Shown: positions 1-7,334 of the stretch, piece after piece
How positions within the stretch are numbered: position 1 is the stretch's first letter
How the letters are laid out: each line of letters starts with the position of its first letter
Origin: Roseivirga sp. 4D4
GTDB taxonomy: Bacteria > Bacteroidota > Bacteroidia > Cytophagales > Cyclobacteriaceae
Length of the DNA stretch: 64,000 nucleotides
Assembly (NCBI RefSeq): GCF_001747095.1
Contig: NZ_MDGP01000001.1
Span: 2,029,001 to 2,093,000 of the forward strand
Direction of reading: 5' to 3'
The notes under the pieces: model-generated
The model's database searches: none
The model's input: only the letters and a program-made list of their open reading frames with translations
Told to the model about the DNA's origin: nothing
Position numbers and translations under genes: made by a program

Positions 1-1134
1 TCAAACTTCAACCAACTTGTACCTGATTATTTCTATCGGCAAAGACCTGATGGCACTTTTTCAGATGCATCAGCTTGCGGCAATGAAACTGCTTCGGAGA
101 GAGAGATGATGCGTAAGTACATGGTAGAGTCTGTCAAGCATTGGGTGAATGAATACCATTTAGATGGTTTCAGGTTCGACCTTATGGGAATACACGATAT
201 GGAAACCATGAACGAGATAAGTACGGCAGTAAGAGCGATTGATCCTTCTATTTTCGTTTATGGTGAAGGATGGAAAGCTGGTGATTCTCCTCTACCCGAT
301 AATCAACTTGCCCTTAAGGCCAACACCTACCAAATGGAACAAGTCTCTGCCTTCAGCGATGATCTGAGAGATGGTTTGAAAGGAAGTGTTTTTGAGCACG
401 AGCAGAGAGGTTTTGTTAGCCAAGGAAATGGAACTAAGGAGAGTATTAAGTTTGGGGTTGTAGCTTCAACTCAACATCCTCAAATCAATTATGAGGCTGT
501 TAACTATTCAAATGCTCCCTGGGCAACCGACCCTTCCCAGACGATAAGCTATGTTTCATGCCACGATAACCATACGCTGTTTGATCGCCTTCAAATTTCT
601 AACCCTGAAGCTTCGGAGAAAGAGCTTATTAAAATGCATAAGCTGGCTGAAACCATTGTTTTAACCTCGCAGGGAGTCCCATTCATCCATGCAGGTATGG
701 AAATGCTCCGTACGAAAAACGGTGAAGAAAACTCTTACAACTTACCGGATGAAATCAATCAAATCGTTTGGACTCGAAAAGAAGAATACCAAGAGGTCTT
801 CGACTATTACAAAGGCTTGATTGCCCTAAGAAAAGCTCATCCAGCATTCAGAATGCCAGAGACCAAAATGATTCAGGATCACCTAGAGTTTTTGGACATA
901 GAGGGAGAAAACTTCCTTGGATACAGACTTAAGGACAATGCTAATGGGGATACCTGGAAAGAGATATTGGTTCTACTCAATGGAAGTGACCTCAATAAAA
1001 CCCTGGCTTTGCCGAAAGGAAAGTGGACTTTAGTCGGAAATGGAGAGGTAATCAATGAAAATGGAATTGGCCGATCAAGATCAGGAAGTATCACAGTGCC
1101 CGCCATGACCGCGTTCATCCTGAGCCAGGATTAG
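1..1134 (+). CDS. pulA: Type I pullulanase, C-terminal part (5' end outside window)
   Basis: The reading frame is open from base 1, so this is the C-terminal ~377 residues of a longer protein. Hydrolyses alpha-1,6 linkages in pullulan, glycogen or limit dextrins (GH13 debranching enzyme). Seen: CGNETASER and DGFRFDLMG, which carries the catalytic nucleophile Asp; VYGEGW, carrying the acid/base Glu; and SCHDNHTLFDRL, carrying the third catalytic Asp. These are followed by a beta-rich C-terminal domain. The motif set is that of type I pullulanases (PulA) rather than isoamylases. The gene ends convergently with the PhzF-like gene, sharing 4 bases with it. The N-terminal carbohydrate-binding domains and any signal peptide lie upstream and cannot be judged. 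Family assignment is secure; exact substrate is inferred. Confidence 0.93.
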   Translation, partial: SNFNQLVPDYFYRQRPDGTFSDASACGNETASEREMMRKYMVESVKHWVNEYHLDGFRFDLMGIHDMETMNEISTAVRAIDPSIFVYGEGWKAGDSPLPDNQLALKANTYQMEQVSAFSDDLRDGLKGSVFEHEQRGFVSQGNGTKESIKFGVVASTQHPQINYEAVNYSNAPWATDPSQTISYVSCHDNHTLFDRLQISNPEASEKELIKMHKLAETIVLTSQGVPFIHAGMEMLRTKNGEENSYNLPDEINQIVWTRKEEYQEVFDYYKGLIALRKAHPAFRMPETKMIQDHLEFLDIEGENFLGYRLKDNANGDTWKEILVLLNGSDLNKTLALPKGKWTLVGNGEVINENGIGRSRSGSITVPAMTAFILSQD

Positions 1135-1925
1135 ATATTTAATTCTGACTCAAAGACCTTGACAGCATAACCTTCAAGAATAACCCTACCTCCTCGTAGC
1201 TCAGTCGTCATATGGCCCGAGCGTTCGGATGCTTGAAATGCTTTGAATTTCGTTTGATTCATTCTGGAAGACCAGTAAGGGGTCAGTATAGTATGCATAA
1301 AACCAGTCACTGGGTCTTCTTTTATTCCGAGGTTTGGGGCAAAGTACCTTGATGCGAAATCATAGTCATCACTACCTGACCATGCCGAAACGATTACGCC
1401 ATTTACCGCCAGGCTTGCGATGATGCCAGTATCGGGATTTGTATTCAACAGCGTAGACAGCTCGTTAAAAACCACGATCAACTCATTTGGAACTGTCAAT
1501 ACCTCCTTGATTTCTCCTCCAAAAAGCCCCTCAAGTTCGGCCACGGAACCCTCCCATTTTTCAGTTGGCATCAAAGATGGGAAGTCCATGGAAAGACTGT
1601 CATCTTCATTCTGAGTCACGATTAGTTTGCCACTTAGCGTATTAAAGACAATTGGTTCATCTAAGGGTTTATACCCCTCATTGAATAAGACATAAGCTGT
1701 TGCCAGTGTTGCGTGGCCACATAAAGGCACTTCTCTGGCAGGCGTAAACCATCTCAAATCACAAGATTCTGCACTAAGCCTTACAAAGGCCGTTTCAGAC
1801 AGGTTCATCTCTGAAGCAATCTGCTGCATCTGTACATCAGTCAAGGCTTGATCAACAATACAAACCGCAGCCGGATTACCCTTGAAAAGCTCCTTAGTAA
1901 ATGAATCAATTTGAAATAACTTCAT
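1131..1925 (-). CDS. PhzF family isomerase-like protein
   Basis: 264-residue protein of the PhzF/diaminopimelate-epimerase-like fold. The N-terminus MKLFQIDSFT followed by GNPAAVCIVD is typical, LSETAFV carries the conserved general acid/base Glu, and PLCGHATLA and EDPVTGF are the other family landmarks. Known members isomerise small hydrophobic acids (PhzF acts on dihydrohydroxyanthranilate), but most are of unknown substrate. I chose the ATG at 1925 rather than the in-frame start at 1952 because it gives the canonical N-terminus and has AAGAAGA just upstream. It overlaps the upstream EamA gene by 20 bases, suggesting co-transcription. The true substrate cannot be told from sequence. Confidence 0.88.
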   Translation of the reverse strand: MKLFQIDSFTKELFKGNPAAVCIVDQALTDVQMQQIASEMNLSETAFVRLSAESCDLRWFTPAREVPLCGHATLATAYVLFNEGYKPLDEPIVFNTLSGKLIVTQNEDDSLSMDFPSLMPTEKWEGSVAELEGLFGGEIKEVLTVPNELIVVFNELSTLLNTNPDTGIIASLAVNGVIVSAWSGSDDYDFASRYFAPNLGIKEDPVTGFMHTILTPYWSSRMNQTKFKAFQASERSGHMTTELRGGRVILEGYAVKVFESELNI

Positions 1926-2763
1926 TCTTCTTTCTGTTCTTAAATGCAACATTAAGGATCACACCAACCAACACAGCTGACATACCAAGATAGGTCAGGA
2001 AGTTGAAAGTCTCATCGAAAAGGACATATCCAAAGCCTAAGGCATAGATAATACCAATAAAGTTAATATTGGCCACCTTGGCCAACTCTTCTGACTGGTA
2101 CGACTTAGTCATGAAATATTGTGCTACCTGGGTTAACGCTCCAATGGCCAAAAGAATAATCCATTCCTCACCCACCGGCATCACCCAATTAAAGCCAGAA
2201 TAAATTCCGACAATAGGTAGTGTGACTAATGGAAAATAGAAAATGATCACCAGTGGATGCTCAGACGTCTTAAGTTTCCTAATCATATTGTAGGCAATAC
2301 CAGAGAAGAATGCAGCTCCAATACCAAGCAAAGCCATTTCAACTGAAATTCGGGTGTCAAAGCCCTTGATCATAACAATGCCACCAAATGATATGGCAAA
2401 AAACAGCCATTGTAACGGGTTTACTTTTTCCTTCACAATCCAAATACCCAATATAGTGGTGAATATTGGACTCAAGAACATCAGAGTAACCGCACTTGCC
2501 AGAGGTATCTCCTGAAGTGTGATAAAGAACATGATCAAGGCTATCGCTCCGGCTAGGCCTCGAATCAAAAGGGTTTTCCGATTCGTTCCAAAAAGAGGTA
2601 CCCGCTGATATTTCAAAGCCACACCTGACATTACAAACGAAACAATTGAGCGAAACAAAATGATTTCTACAGCAGGTATGTTAGGAACGTATTTTATCAG
2701 AACGTTCATGACCGCAAACACGAATGTGGCCAAGAGCATGTAAATCACTCCTTTTGAAATCAT
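1906..2763 (-). CDS. EamA/DMT superfamily transporter
   Basis: 285-residue integral inner-membrane protein with about ten hydrophobic segments arranged as two EamA repeats (roughly residues 5-135 and 145-280), the standard 10-TMS drug/metabolite transporter layout. Features seen include the repeat-end segments TTILGIWIVKEK in the first half and GYVLFDETFNFLTYLG in the second, matching the family pattern of an acidic residue in a cytoplasmic turn followed by a final helix pair. The substrate is unknown; family members export amino acids, nucleosides or other metabolites. The 3' end overlaps the PhzF-like gene, so both probably form a two-gene operon reading away from the peroxiredoxin gene, with which it shares a 53-base divergent intergenic region. 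Confidence 0.9.
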   Translation of the reverse strand: MISKGVIYMLLATFVFAVMNVLIKYVPNIPAVEIILFRSIVSFVMSGVALKYQRVPLFGTNRKTLLIRGLAGAIALIMFFITLQEIPLASAVTLMFLSPIFTTILGIWIVKEKVNPLQWLFFAISFGGIVMIKGFDTRISVEMALLGIGAAFFSGIAYNMIRKLKTSEHPLVIIFYFPLVTLPIVGIYSGFNWVMPVGEEWIILLAIGALTQVAQYFMTKSYQSEELAKVANINFIGIIYALGFGYVLFDETFNFLTYLGMSAVLVGVILNVAFKNRKKNEVISN

Positions 2764-2816
2764 GTGCGAAGGTCTGTTTTTAGTGTAGATTTAAAAATTA
2801 ATAGACAGAAATACTT

Positions 2817-3260
2817 ATGGCATTAAAACCAGGCGAGAAAGCTCCAAATTTCGAGCTCAAAAGCACGTCCGATCAGAACTTCAAATTAGCAGACAATGTT
2901 CCCTGCATCATCTATTTTTATCCAAAAGACTTCACCCCTGGCTGTACTGAAGAGGCATGTAGTTTTAGAGATGGTTTTGCCGAATTAAGAAACCTATCTA
3001 TCGATGTTTACGGAATTAGTAAAGATTCCATTTCAACACACAAAAAGTTTCGAGAAAAGAATAAGCTCCCCTTTCATTTACTGAGTGATCCGGATGGGAA
3101 GGTATGCAAATCTTACCAGGCATTAATCCCGGTTGTGAGAATACCGAAGAGAATAACCTACCTTATTGACAAAGACATGCGAATAAAAGCCGTTTATGCA
3201 GACCTTTTTGGATTTAAGAAACACTTAGAAAGTATGATTCGCGAATTAAAAACTGAATAA
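2817..3260 (+). CDS. bcp: Thioredoxin-dependent peroxiredoxin (Bcp/PrxQ type)
   Basis: 147-residue cytoplasmic peroxidase of the AhpC/TSA family. The peroxidatic Cys is Cys43 in the motif DFTPGCTEEAC, and Cys48, five residues on, is the resolving Cys typical of alpha-helix-2 PrxQ/Bcp enzymes, so an intramolecular disulfide reduced by thioredoxin is expected. The Pro/Thr of the PxxxTxxC motif are present (Pro36, Thr40), giving a complete active site. Length matches the family (about 150). It is read divergently from the EamA gene. A TAGATTTA sequence just upstream is one base off the Bacteroidota -7 box, so the gene probably has its own promoter. Physiological substrate preference (H2O2 or organic peroxides) is not visible. 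Confidence 0.93.
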   Translation: MALKPGEKAPNFELKSTSDQNFKLADNVPCIIYFYPKDFTPGCTEEACSFRDGFAELRNLSIDVYGISKDSISTHKKFREKNKLPFHLLSDPDGKVCKSYQALIPVVRIPKRITYLIDKDMRIKAVYADLFGFKKHLESMIRELKTE

Positions 3261-3285
3261 AAGTCAAAAATATTCGTTCGAATTA

Positions 3286-3293
3286 TAAATTTG
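3286..3293 (+). promoter_or_regulatory. Candidate -7 promoter element TAAATTTG
   Basis: TAAATTTG matches the Bacteroidota sigma-70 -7 consensus TAnnTTTG exactly and lies just upstream of the barrel-protein gene. No TTTG is seen at the expected -33 spacing, so the call rests on one box. If used, transcription would begin near 3300, which favours translation from the ATG at 3320 over that at 3302. Confidence 0.4.
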
Positions 3294-3301
3294 TACCTCC
3301 T

Positions 3302-4189
3302 ATGCAAAAGAGTCTCATGAGGAAAACCGTGCTGCTAACTTTTTGTCTACTATTGAATGGATGGGCTATGGCCCAGCAGTTCGTGACAACAGGCGATTTT
3401 GATCGTATCTCAAAAGCAAGTATTGGCTTTGGATTGAACACTTATATTGGAGAGTTAAGGAGGATTTCTGACTCGAAATTTCAATCAGGAGCAAGCGTAA
3501 GTATCGGCTATGAGCATCTTTTCACTGACAACATTGCCATTAGGACTTCCTTCAGCGTCTATAGAATTCAGGCAGATGATTCACTTTCGCCTATTGCGGC
3601 CAATAGGCAGAGAAACATAAATTTCAAAGCTGTTAATGTAGAATTTGTGGCTCAGGCCATGTATTATGCATTTAGACATCCAAGATCAGGATACAAAGAC
3701 AGATCTTTCATAAATCCTTATTTCCATCTAGGCCTTGGGGTAACTTCTAATAACCCCAAGACATCTGTGAACCTAACTGATTACAAATTAAGGCCACTCG
3801 CCCTGGAAGGCGTGCAGTATGGCGGGATAGCATTGGCAATACCTTTTGGGGTGGGCACAAGCATTTACGTTTCAAGGTATGTAGACATTCAGTTTGAGGT
3901 TCAATACACTATAGCCTTGACTGGATACTTAGATGATGTCAGTGGAGTATATAGAGATCCGTCATCATTTAGTGATACTAACGGTGTTGATGCGACAACC
4001 TTGGGCATCTTATCAGATCCAAGGGTTACCCTTTCTCCACCACTCGCTCCAGTATCGGCTGGAACAGCACGTGGCGATTTATCAAATGATGCTTACGTGA
4101 GATTTGGCTTTAGGATTGGATACTACCTTCCGAAGTCATTATACGGCAAGTCATCCATCCGTTGTAAAGTGGTCAAGAGGACAAGATAG
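3302..4189 (+). CDS. Secreted outer-membrane beta-barrel-like protein (paralogue of 6377-7327)
   Basis: 295 residues with an N-terminal signal peptide (basic start, hydrophobic core LLTFCLLL, likely cleavage after AMA before QQF). The mature part is rich in alternating hydrophobic/aromatic strands, with phrases such as GFGLNTYIGEL and INPYFHLGLGV, and ends in a strand plus basic tail. These features suggest a small beta-barrel of the kind annotated in Bacteroidota as DUF6089-like outer membrane proteins. It is clearly related to the protein at 6377-7327: both share a central NPY-x3-G-x-G segment followed by N-x-PKT, a TGYLDDVSGVY/TDYLDDVATVY segment, and an NDAY strand near the end. Function unknown. 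The start may be the second ATG at 3320, which gives a cleaner signal peptide. The 3' end overlaps the convergent LolD-like gene by 17 bases. Confidence 0.8.
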   Translation: MQKSLMRKTVLLTFCLLLNGWAMAQQFVTTGDFDRISKASIGFGLNTYIGELRRISDSKFQSGASVSIGYEHLFTDNIAIRTSFSVYRIQADDSLSPIAANRQRNINFKAVNVEFVAQAMYYAFRHPRSGYKDRSFINPYFHLGLGVTSNNPKTSVNLTDYKLRPLALEGVQYGGIALAIPFGVGTSIYVSRYVDIQFEVQYTIALTGYLDDVSGVYRDPSSFSDTNGVDATTLGILSDPRVTLSPPLAPVSAGTARGDLSNDAYVRFGFRIGYYLPKSLYGKSSIRCKVVKRTR

Positions 4190-4841
4190 ATCCGTCTACT
4201 ATCTCTACTTTTCTGTCCGACATTTCAGCTAGCTCACTATTGTGAGTTACGATTACAAAGGTTTTATTCAATTCATCGCGTAAGCTGAAGAATAAGTTGT
4301 GAAGTTCTGCTGCATTCTTCGAATCTAGATTCCCGCTAGGTTCATCAGCAAAAATGATCGAGGGATCATTAATTAAGGCACGCGCAACCGCTACACGTTG
4401 TTGCTCACCTCCTGAAAGTTCAGAGGGCTTATGGTCAAGCCGACCAACTAAACCAAGCATACTTAGAAGTTCATGAGCCTTCTTCCGTACATCAGTTTCC
4501 AGTCTATCGCCAATAAAGCCTGGTAAACAAACATTCTCCAAGGCAGTAAACTCCGGAAGCAAATTGTGAAACTGAAAGATGAAGCCTATCCGTTTATTCC
4601 TAAAGGCTGCTAATTGTTGAAATGACAACTTAGATATTTCCGTCCCGTCAATTTCGAGCGACCCCATATCGGCAGAATCGAGTGTTCCTAGAATATGTAG
4701 TAGCGTGCTTTTGCCGGCACCCGAGGCACCAATTATGGACAAAACCTCTTCCCTTTCTACGGTAAGATCCACGCCCTTTAAAACATTCAAGGCACCATAA
4801 GACTTTCTTAGATTAGTCGCTTTTAACATAAGCTGATCCAT
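4173..4841 (-). CDS. lolD: ABC transporter ATP-binding protein, LolD/MacB type
   Basis: 222-residue ABC ATPase. Walker A is GASGAGKST, the signature is [15 protein letters not shown] and Walker B is [12 protein letters not shown], followed by the H-loop VTHN. The ADEPSGNLD form and short length are typical of the LolD/MacB/FtsE subgroup that powers lipoprotein release or other mechanotransmission rather than substrate translocation. No permease gene is next to it, so the partner (LolC/E-like or MacB-like) must be elsewhere; the Lol assignment is therefore inferred from subgroup only. An internal ATG four codons in (4829) is an alternative start. It is read divergently from sucC across a 114-base gap. 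Confidence 0.85.
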   Translation of the reverse strand: MDQLMLKATNLRKSYGALNVLKGVDLTVEREEVLSIIGASGAGKSTLLHILGTLDSADMGSLEIDGTEISKLSFQQLAAFRNKRIGFIFQFHNLLPEFTALENVCLPGFIGDRLETDVRKKAHELLSMLGLVGRLDHKPSELSGGEQQRVAVARALINDPSIIFADEPSGNLDSKNAAELHNLFFSLRDELNKTFVIVTHNSELAEMSDRKVEIVDGSILSS

Positions 4842-4848
4842 AGCTGGT

Positions 4849-4856
4849 CAAACATA
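4849..4856 (-). promoter_or_regulatory. Candidate -7 promoter element for the LolD-like gene
   Basis: On the minus strand this reads TATGTTTG, an exact match to TAnnTTTG, 7 bases before the annotated start of the ABC ATPase gene. The expected -33 TTTG is only loosely matched (TTAGG region). Its closeness to the first ATG would favour the internal start at 4829. Confidence 0.35.
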
Positions 4857-4909
4857 ATGATTAATGTCGTATTGTTCCTAAATGCTTGAATGTATTAGTA
4901 TGAATTCGC

Positions 4910-4940
4910 TTGTTATTATAAGCCCAAAGATTTAGCTTCG
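4910..4940 (+). promoter_or_regulatory. Candidate sucC promoter (TTG - 20 bp - TAGCTTCG)
   Basis: TTG at 4910-4912 is followed after 20 bases by TAGCTTCG at 4933-4940. This fits the Bacteroidota -33/-7 layout with one mismatch in the -7 box. The start codon of sucC lies 15 bases after the -7 box, leaving a short leader without an obvious Shine-Dalgarno sequence. Confidence 0.45.
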
Positions 4941-4955
4941 CACAAAATTTGAGAC

Positions 4956-6164
4956 ATGAATATTCACGAGTACCAAGCCAAAGAATTACTTAAAGGATAC
5001 GGAGTTAAGATACAAGAAGGTATTGTTGCCGATTCTGCAGATAGTGCTACTGAAGCCGCAAAAAGACTTAATGCCGACACTGGTACAAGTTGGTATGTAG
5101 TGAAAGCCCAGATTCACGCAGGTGGAAGAGGAAAAGGGAAAGTTCAAGAAACAGATTCTAATGGTGTAGTGTTAGCCAAAAGTTTGGACGAAGTGGGACC
5201 AAAATCAGCAGCCATTCTTGGAGGTACCTTGGTTACTCACCAAACTGGCCCAGAGGGCAAAAAAGTTAATAAGGTCTTAATTGCACAGGACGTATACTAC
5301 CCAGGTGATTCTGAACCAAAGGAGTACTACCTGTCCATATTGCTGGACAGAGCGAAAGGGTGCAACGTTATAATGGCATCTACTGAAGGAGGAATGGACA
5401 TTGAAACCGTTGCTGAAGAGACTCCGGAAAAAATCATTAAGGAATGGATCGATCCTAGAGTTGGATTGCAAGGTTTCCAAGCCAGAAAAGTCGCTTTCAA
5501 ACTTGGTTTGGAAGGTCAAGCCTTCAAGGAAATGGTGAAATTCATTTACTCCCTTTATACGGCTTATGAAGATAGTGATGCCTCTCAATTCGAAATCAAT
5601 CCCGTTTTAAAGACCTCAGACAATCAAATTCTCGCAGTTGACGCCAAAGTAAACTTGGATGACAATGGTCTTTTTAGACACAAGGACCTGTTGGAGTTGC
5701 GAGATATTACTGAAGAAGATCCGTCTGAAGTAGAAGCTGGTAAGTATGGCCTCAGCTATGTGAAGCTTGATGGAAACGTTGGCTGTATGGTTAACGGTGC
5801 TGGCCTAGCAATGGCTACGATGGACATTATTAAGCTTTCAGGTGGGGAACCTGCTAACTTTCTGGATGTTGGAGGTACGGCAAACGCGGAGACTGTTGAG
5901 GCAGGCTTCCGAATCATCATGAAAGACCCTAATGTGAAGGCTATATTGATCAATATCTTCGGTGGTATTGTGAGATGTGATAGAGTAGCTAATGGAGTAG
6001 TAGAAGCTTATAAGAAGATTGGTAATATTGAGATACCAATTATCGTAAGACTTCAGGGAACAAATGCCGAAGAAGCAGCCAAAATAATTAACGAAAGTGG
6101 TTTGGCAGTACAATCAGCTATTGTATTGAAGGACGCTGCACTAAAAGTACAAGAAGCTCTTTAA
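4956..6164 (+). CDS. sucC: Succinyl-CoA synthetase (ADP-forming) beta subunit
   Basis: 402 residues. Catalyses, with the alpha subunit SucD, succinyl-CoA + ADP/GDP + Pi to succinate + ATP/GTP in the TCA cycle. The N-terminus [17 protein letters not shown] is diagnostic, followed by the ATP-grasp fold with [13 protein letters not shown], the nucleotide-binding region, the metal-binding QFEINPV segment, and the C-terminal CoA-ligase-like domain with the [11 protein letters not shown] loop and [11 protein letters not shown]. Length equals that of typical SucC (about 390-405). sucD is not adjacent, so the two subunits are encoded apart, as is common in Bacteroidota. It is followed directly by tRNA-Arg and a shared terminator. 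Confidence 0.97.
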   Translation: MNIHEYQAKELLKGYGVKIQEGIVADSADSATEAAKRLNADTGTSWYVVKAQIHAGGRGKGKVQETDSNGVVLAKSLDEVGPKSAAILGGTLVTHQTGPEGKKVNKVLIAQDVYYPGDSEPKEYYLSILLDRAKGCNVIMASTEGGMDIETVAEETPEKIIKEWIDPRVGLQGFQARKVAFKLGLEGQAFKEMVKFIYSLYTAYEDSDASQFEINPVLKTSDNQILAVDAKVNLDDNGLFRHKDLLELRDITEEDPSEVEAGKYGLSYVKLDGNVGCMVNGAGLAMATMDIIKLSGGEPANFLDVGGTANAETVEAGFRIIMKDPNVKAILINIFGGIVRCDRVANGVVEAYKKIGNIEIPIIVRLQGTNAEEAAKIINESGLAVQSAIVLKDAALKVQEAL

Positions 6165-6170
6165 GAGTTT

Positions 6171-6244
6171 GCACCCGTAGCTCAACTGGATAGAGCACCA
6201 GATTTCGGCTCTGGGGGTTGAGGGTTCGACTCCTTCCGGGTGCG
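6171..6244 (+). tRNA. tRNA-Arg (anticodon UCG)
   Basis: A full cloverleaf can be drawn. The 7-bp acceptor stem is GCACCCG with CGGGTGC (6237-6243), and the discriminator is G at 6244. The D arm is GCTC/GAGC. The anticodon stem is CCAGA/TCTGG around the loop TTTCGGC, placing TCG at 6205-6207. The T arm is GAGGG/CCTTC around TTCGACT. The 3' CCA is not encoded. It reads CGA (and possibly other CGN) codons. It lies 6 bases after sucC and just before a strong terminator, so it may be co-transcribed with sucC and processed out. Confidence 0.96.
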
Positions 6245-6245
6245 C

Positions 6246-6285
6246 AAAAGTCCTCAAGAATGATCTTGAGGACTTTTTATTTTTC
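6246..6285 (+). terminator. Rho-independent terminator after tRNA-Arg
   Basis: An inverted repeat with left arm AAAAGTCCTCAAGA (6246-6259), loop ATGA and a perfectly matched right arm TCTTGAGGACTTTT, running into a T-rich tract. It ends the sucC/tRNA transcript. Confidence 0.92.
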
Positions 6286-6324
6286 TCAATTAGTTGTAGT
6301 TTTGAGTTCCTCGACCGAGATTTT

Positions 6325-6356
6325 TTTGCTCTAACCCCATCATTTAATTAATTTTG
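6325..6356 (+). promoter_or_regulatory. Bacteroidota-type promoter (TTTG - 20 bp - TAATTTTG)
   Basis: TTTG at 6325-6328 and TAATTTTG at 6349-6356 match both halves of the Bacteroidota consensus with ideal 20-base spacing. It lies 20 bases before the ATG of the barrel-protein gene at 6377 and directly after the tRNA terminator, so that gene is its own transcription unit. Confidence 0.72.
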
Positions 6357-6376
6357 TATTAATTGAGTTAATCTCG

Positions 6377-7327
6377 ATGAGAAAATTCGCTTTCATCTTA
6401 TGCCTGTTTCTAGTATTTGCAGAGTTTGCAGATGCTCAGAGTTTCTACTCCAGAAGAAGAGACCGCTTGTGGATGCTATCCTACGGCATAGGATATTCTC
6501 TGTACAATGGAGACATGTACGATTTCTTGTATGACGGCTTCTCTGCCGCTGCAAACCCTACCATTGGTGCTGGAATAAGAAGGAAATTTGGTTCACAATT
6601 ATCATTAAGATTTGATGTGAACTGGTATCAACTAGGTGGTAATGATGCCGAGGGTGGCGCTAGTGCAATAATCAATCGTCCAGCAGGAAGAGCTTCTGGC
6701 GAGGCCGATACACGCTTTGTTAGAAACTTAAATTTTAGAGCTCGAAACTTGGAAATGTCTCTAATGGCTGTTTTCAATTTAATCCCTGTAGACGGAAGTT
6801 ATACTCGAAGACCAATTGTAAACCCTTATCTAATGTTCGGTATTGGCCGGACAACAAATCGACCAAAAACTTATCTCCCCGGTCAAGAAGGCAATTATAC
6901 TGTTAATCTATGGGAAATCCAGACTGAAGCGGCTGCTCCTGTATCCAGTTACCCAAAAAATGTCACTGTCATCCCCTTTGGGATTGGAGTTAGAATCAAA
7001 GCCAGTCGTCAAATTGACATACTTTTAGAAGGCGCTAGACGCTTTACTTTCACCGATTATTTAGATGATGTTGCGACTGTTTATCCCAGTGTGGATGAGA
7101 TAATTGAATGGAATGGTGGAATTGGTTCACCACAGGCCCAAGTGGCATTGCAAGTATTTGACCGATCGGTAGAGGGTGGGTTTGAGCAACGAAAACCTGG
7201 TAATACAAGGGGAAGGGAAAACAACGATGCCTATTATATATTCCAAATTCGACTTGAAATGTATTTGCCTGACAACTTCCTTTCCGAACTGCTTTCCCCT
7301 TCTCGAAGAAAGCCAAAGTTCAGGTAA
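6377..7327 (+). CDS. Secreted outer-membrane beta-barrel-like protein (paralogue of 3302-4189)
   Basis: 316 residues with a signal peptide (MRKFAFILCLFLVFAEFADA, cleavage probably before QSF). The mature protein alternates hydrophobic and polar residues and has glycine/tyrosine-rich strands (LSYGIGYSLYNGDMYDF at the front, NDAYYIFQIRLEMYLP at the end), consistent with an outer-membrane barrel of the DUF6089-like group. It shares with the protein at 3302-4189 the NPY/GIG/NRPKT block, the long insertion after it and the DYLDDVATVY segment, so the two are paralogues about 2.2 kb apart. Function unknown. It has a clear own promoter upstream. It converges on the dehydratase gene at the end of the polysaccharide locus with only a 7-base gap and no visible terminator. 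Confidence 0.8.
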   Translation: MRKFAFILCLFLVFAEFADAQSFYSRRRDRLWMLSYGIGYSLYNGDMYDFLYDGFSAAANPTIGAGIRRKFGSQLSLRFDVNWYQLGGNDAEGGASAIINRPAGRASGEADTRFVRNLNFRARNLEMSLMAVFNLIPVDGSYTRRPIVNPYLMFGIGRTTNRPKTYLPGQEGNYTVNLWEIQTEAAAPVSSYPKNVTVIPFGIGVRIKASRQIDILLEGARRFTFTDYLDDVATVYPSVDEIIEWNGGIGSPQAQVALQVFDRSVEGGFEQRKPGNTRGRENNDAYYIFQIRLEMYLPDNFLSELLSPSRRKPKFR

Positions 7328-7334
7328 TTGTTGT

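Noticed and set aside
5277-6113. Minus-strand frames opposite sucC
   Set aside because: sucC is unmistakable over its full length; these frames have no recognisable features.
6171-6244. tRNA-Arg as the attachment site of a mobile island carrying the glycan locus
   Set aside because: No integrase, no repeated tRNA 3' end was noticed further on, and a normal gene separates tRNA from the locus.
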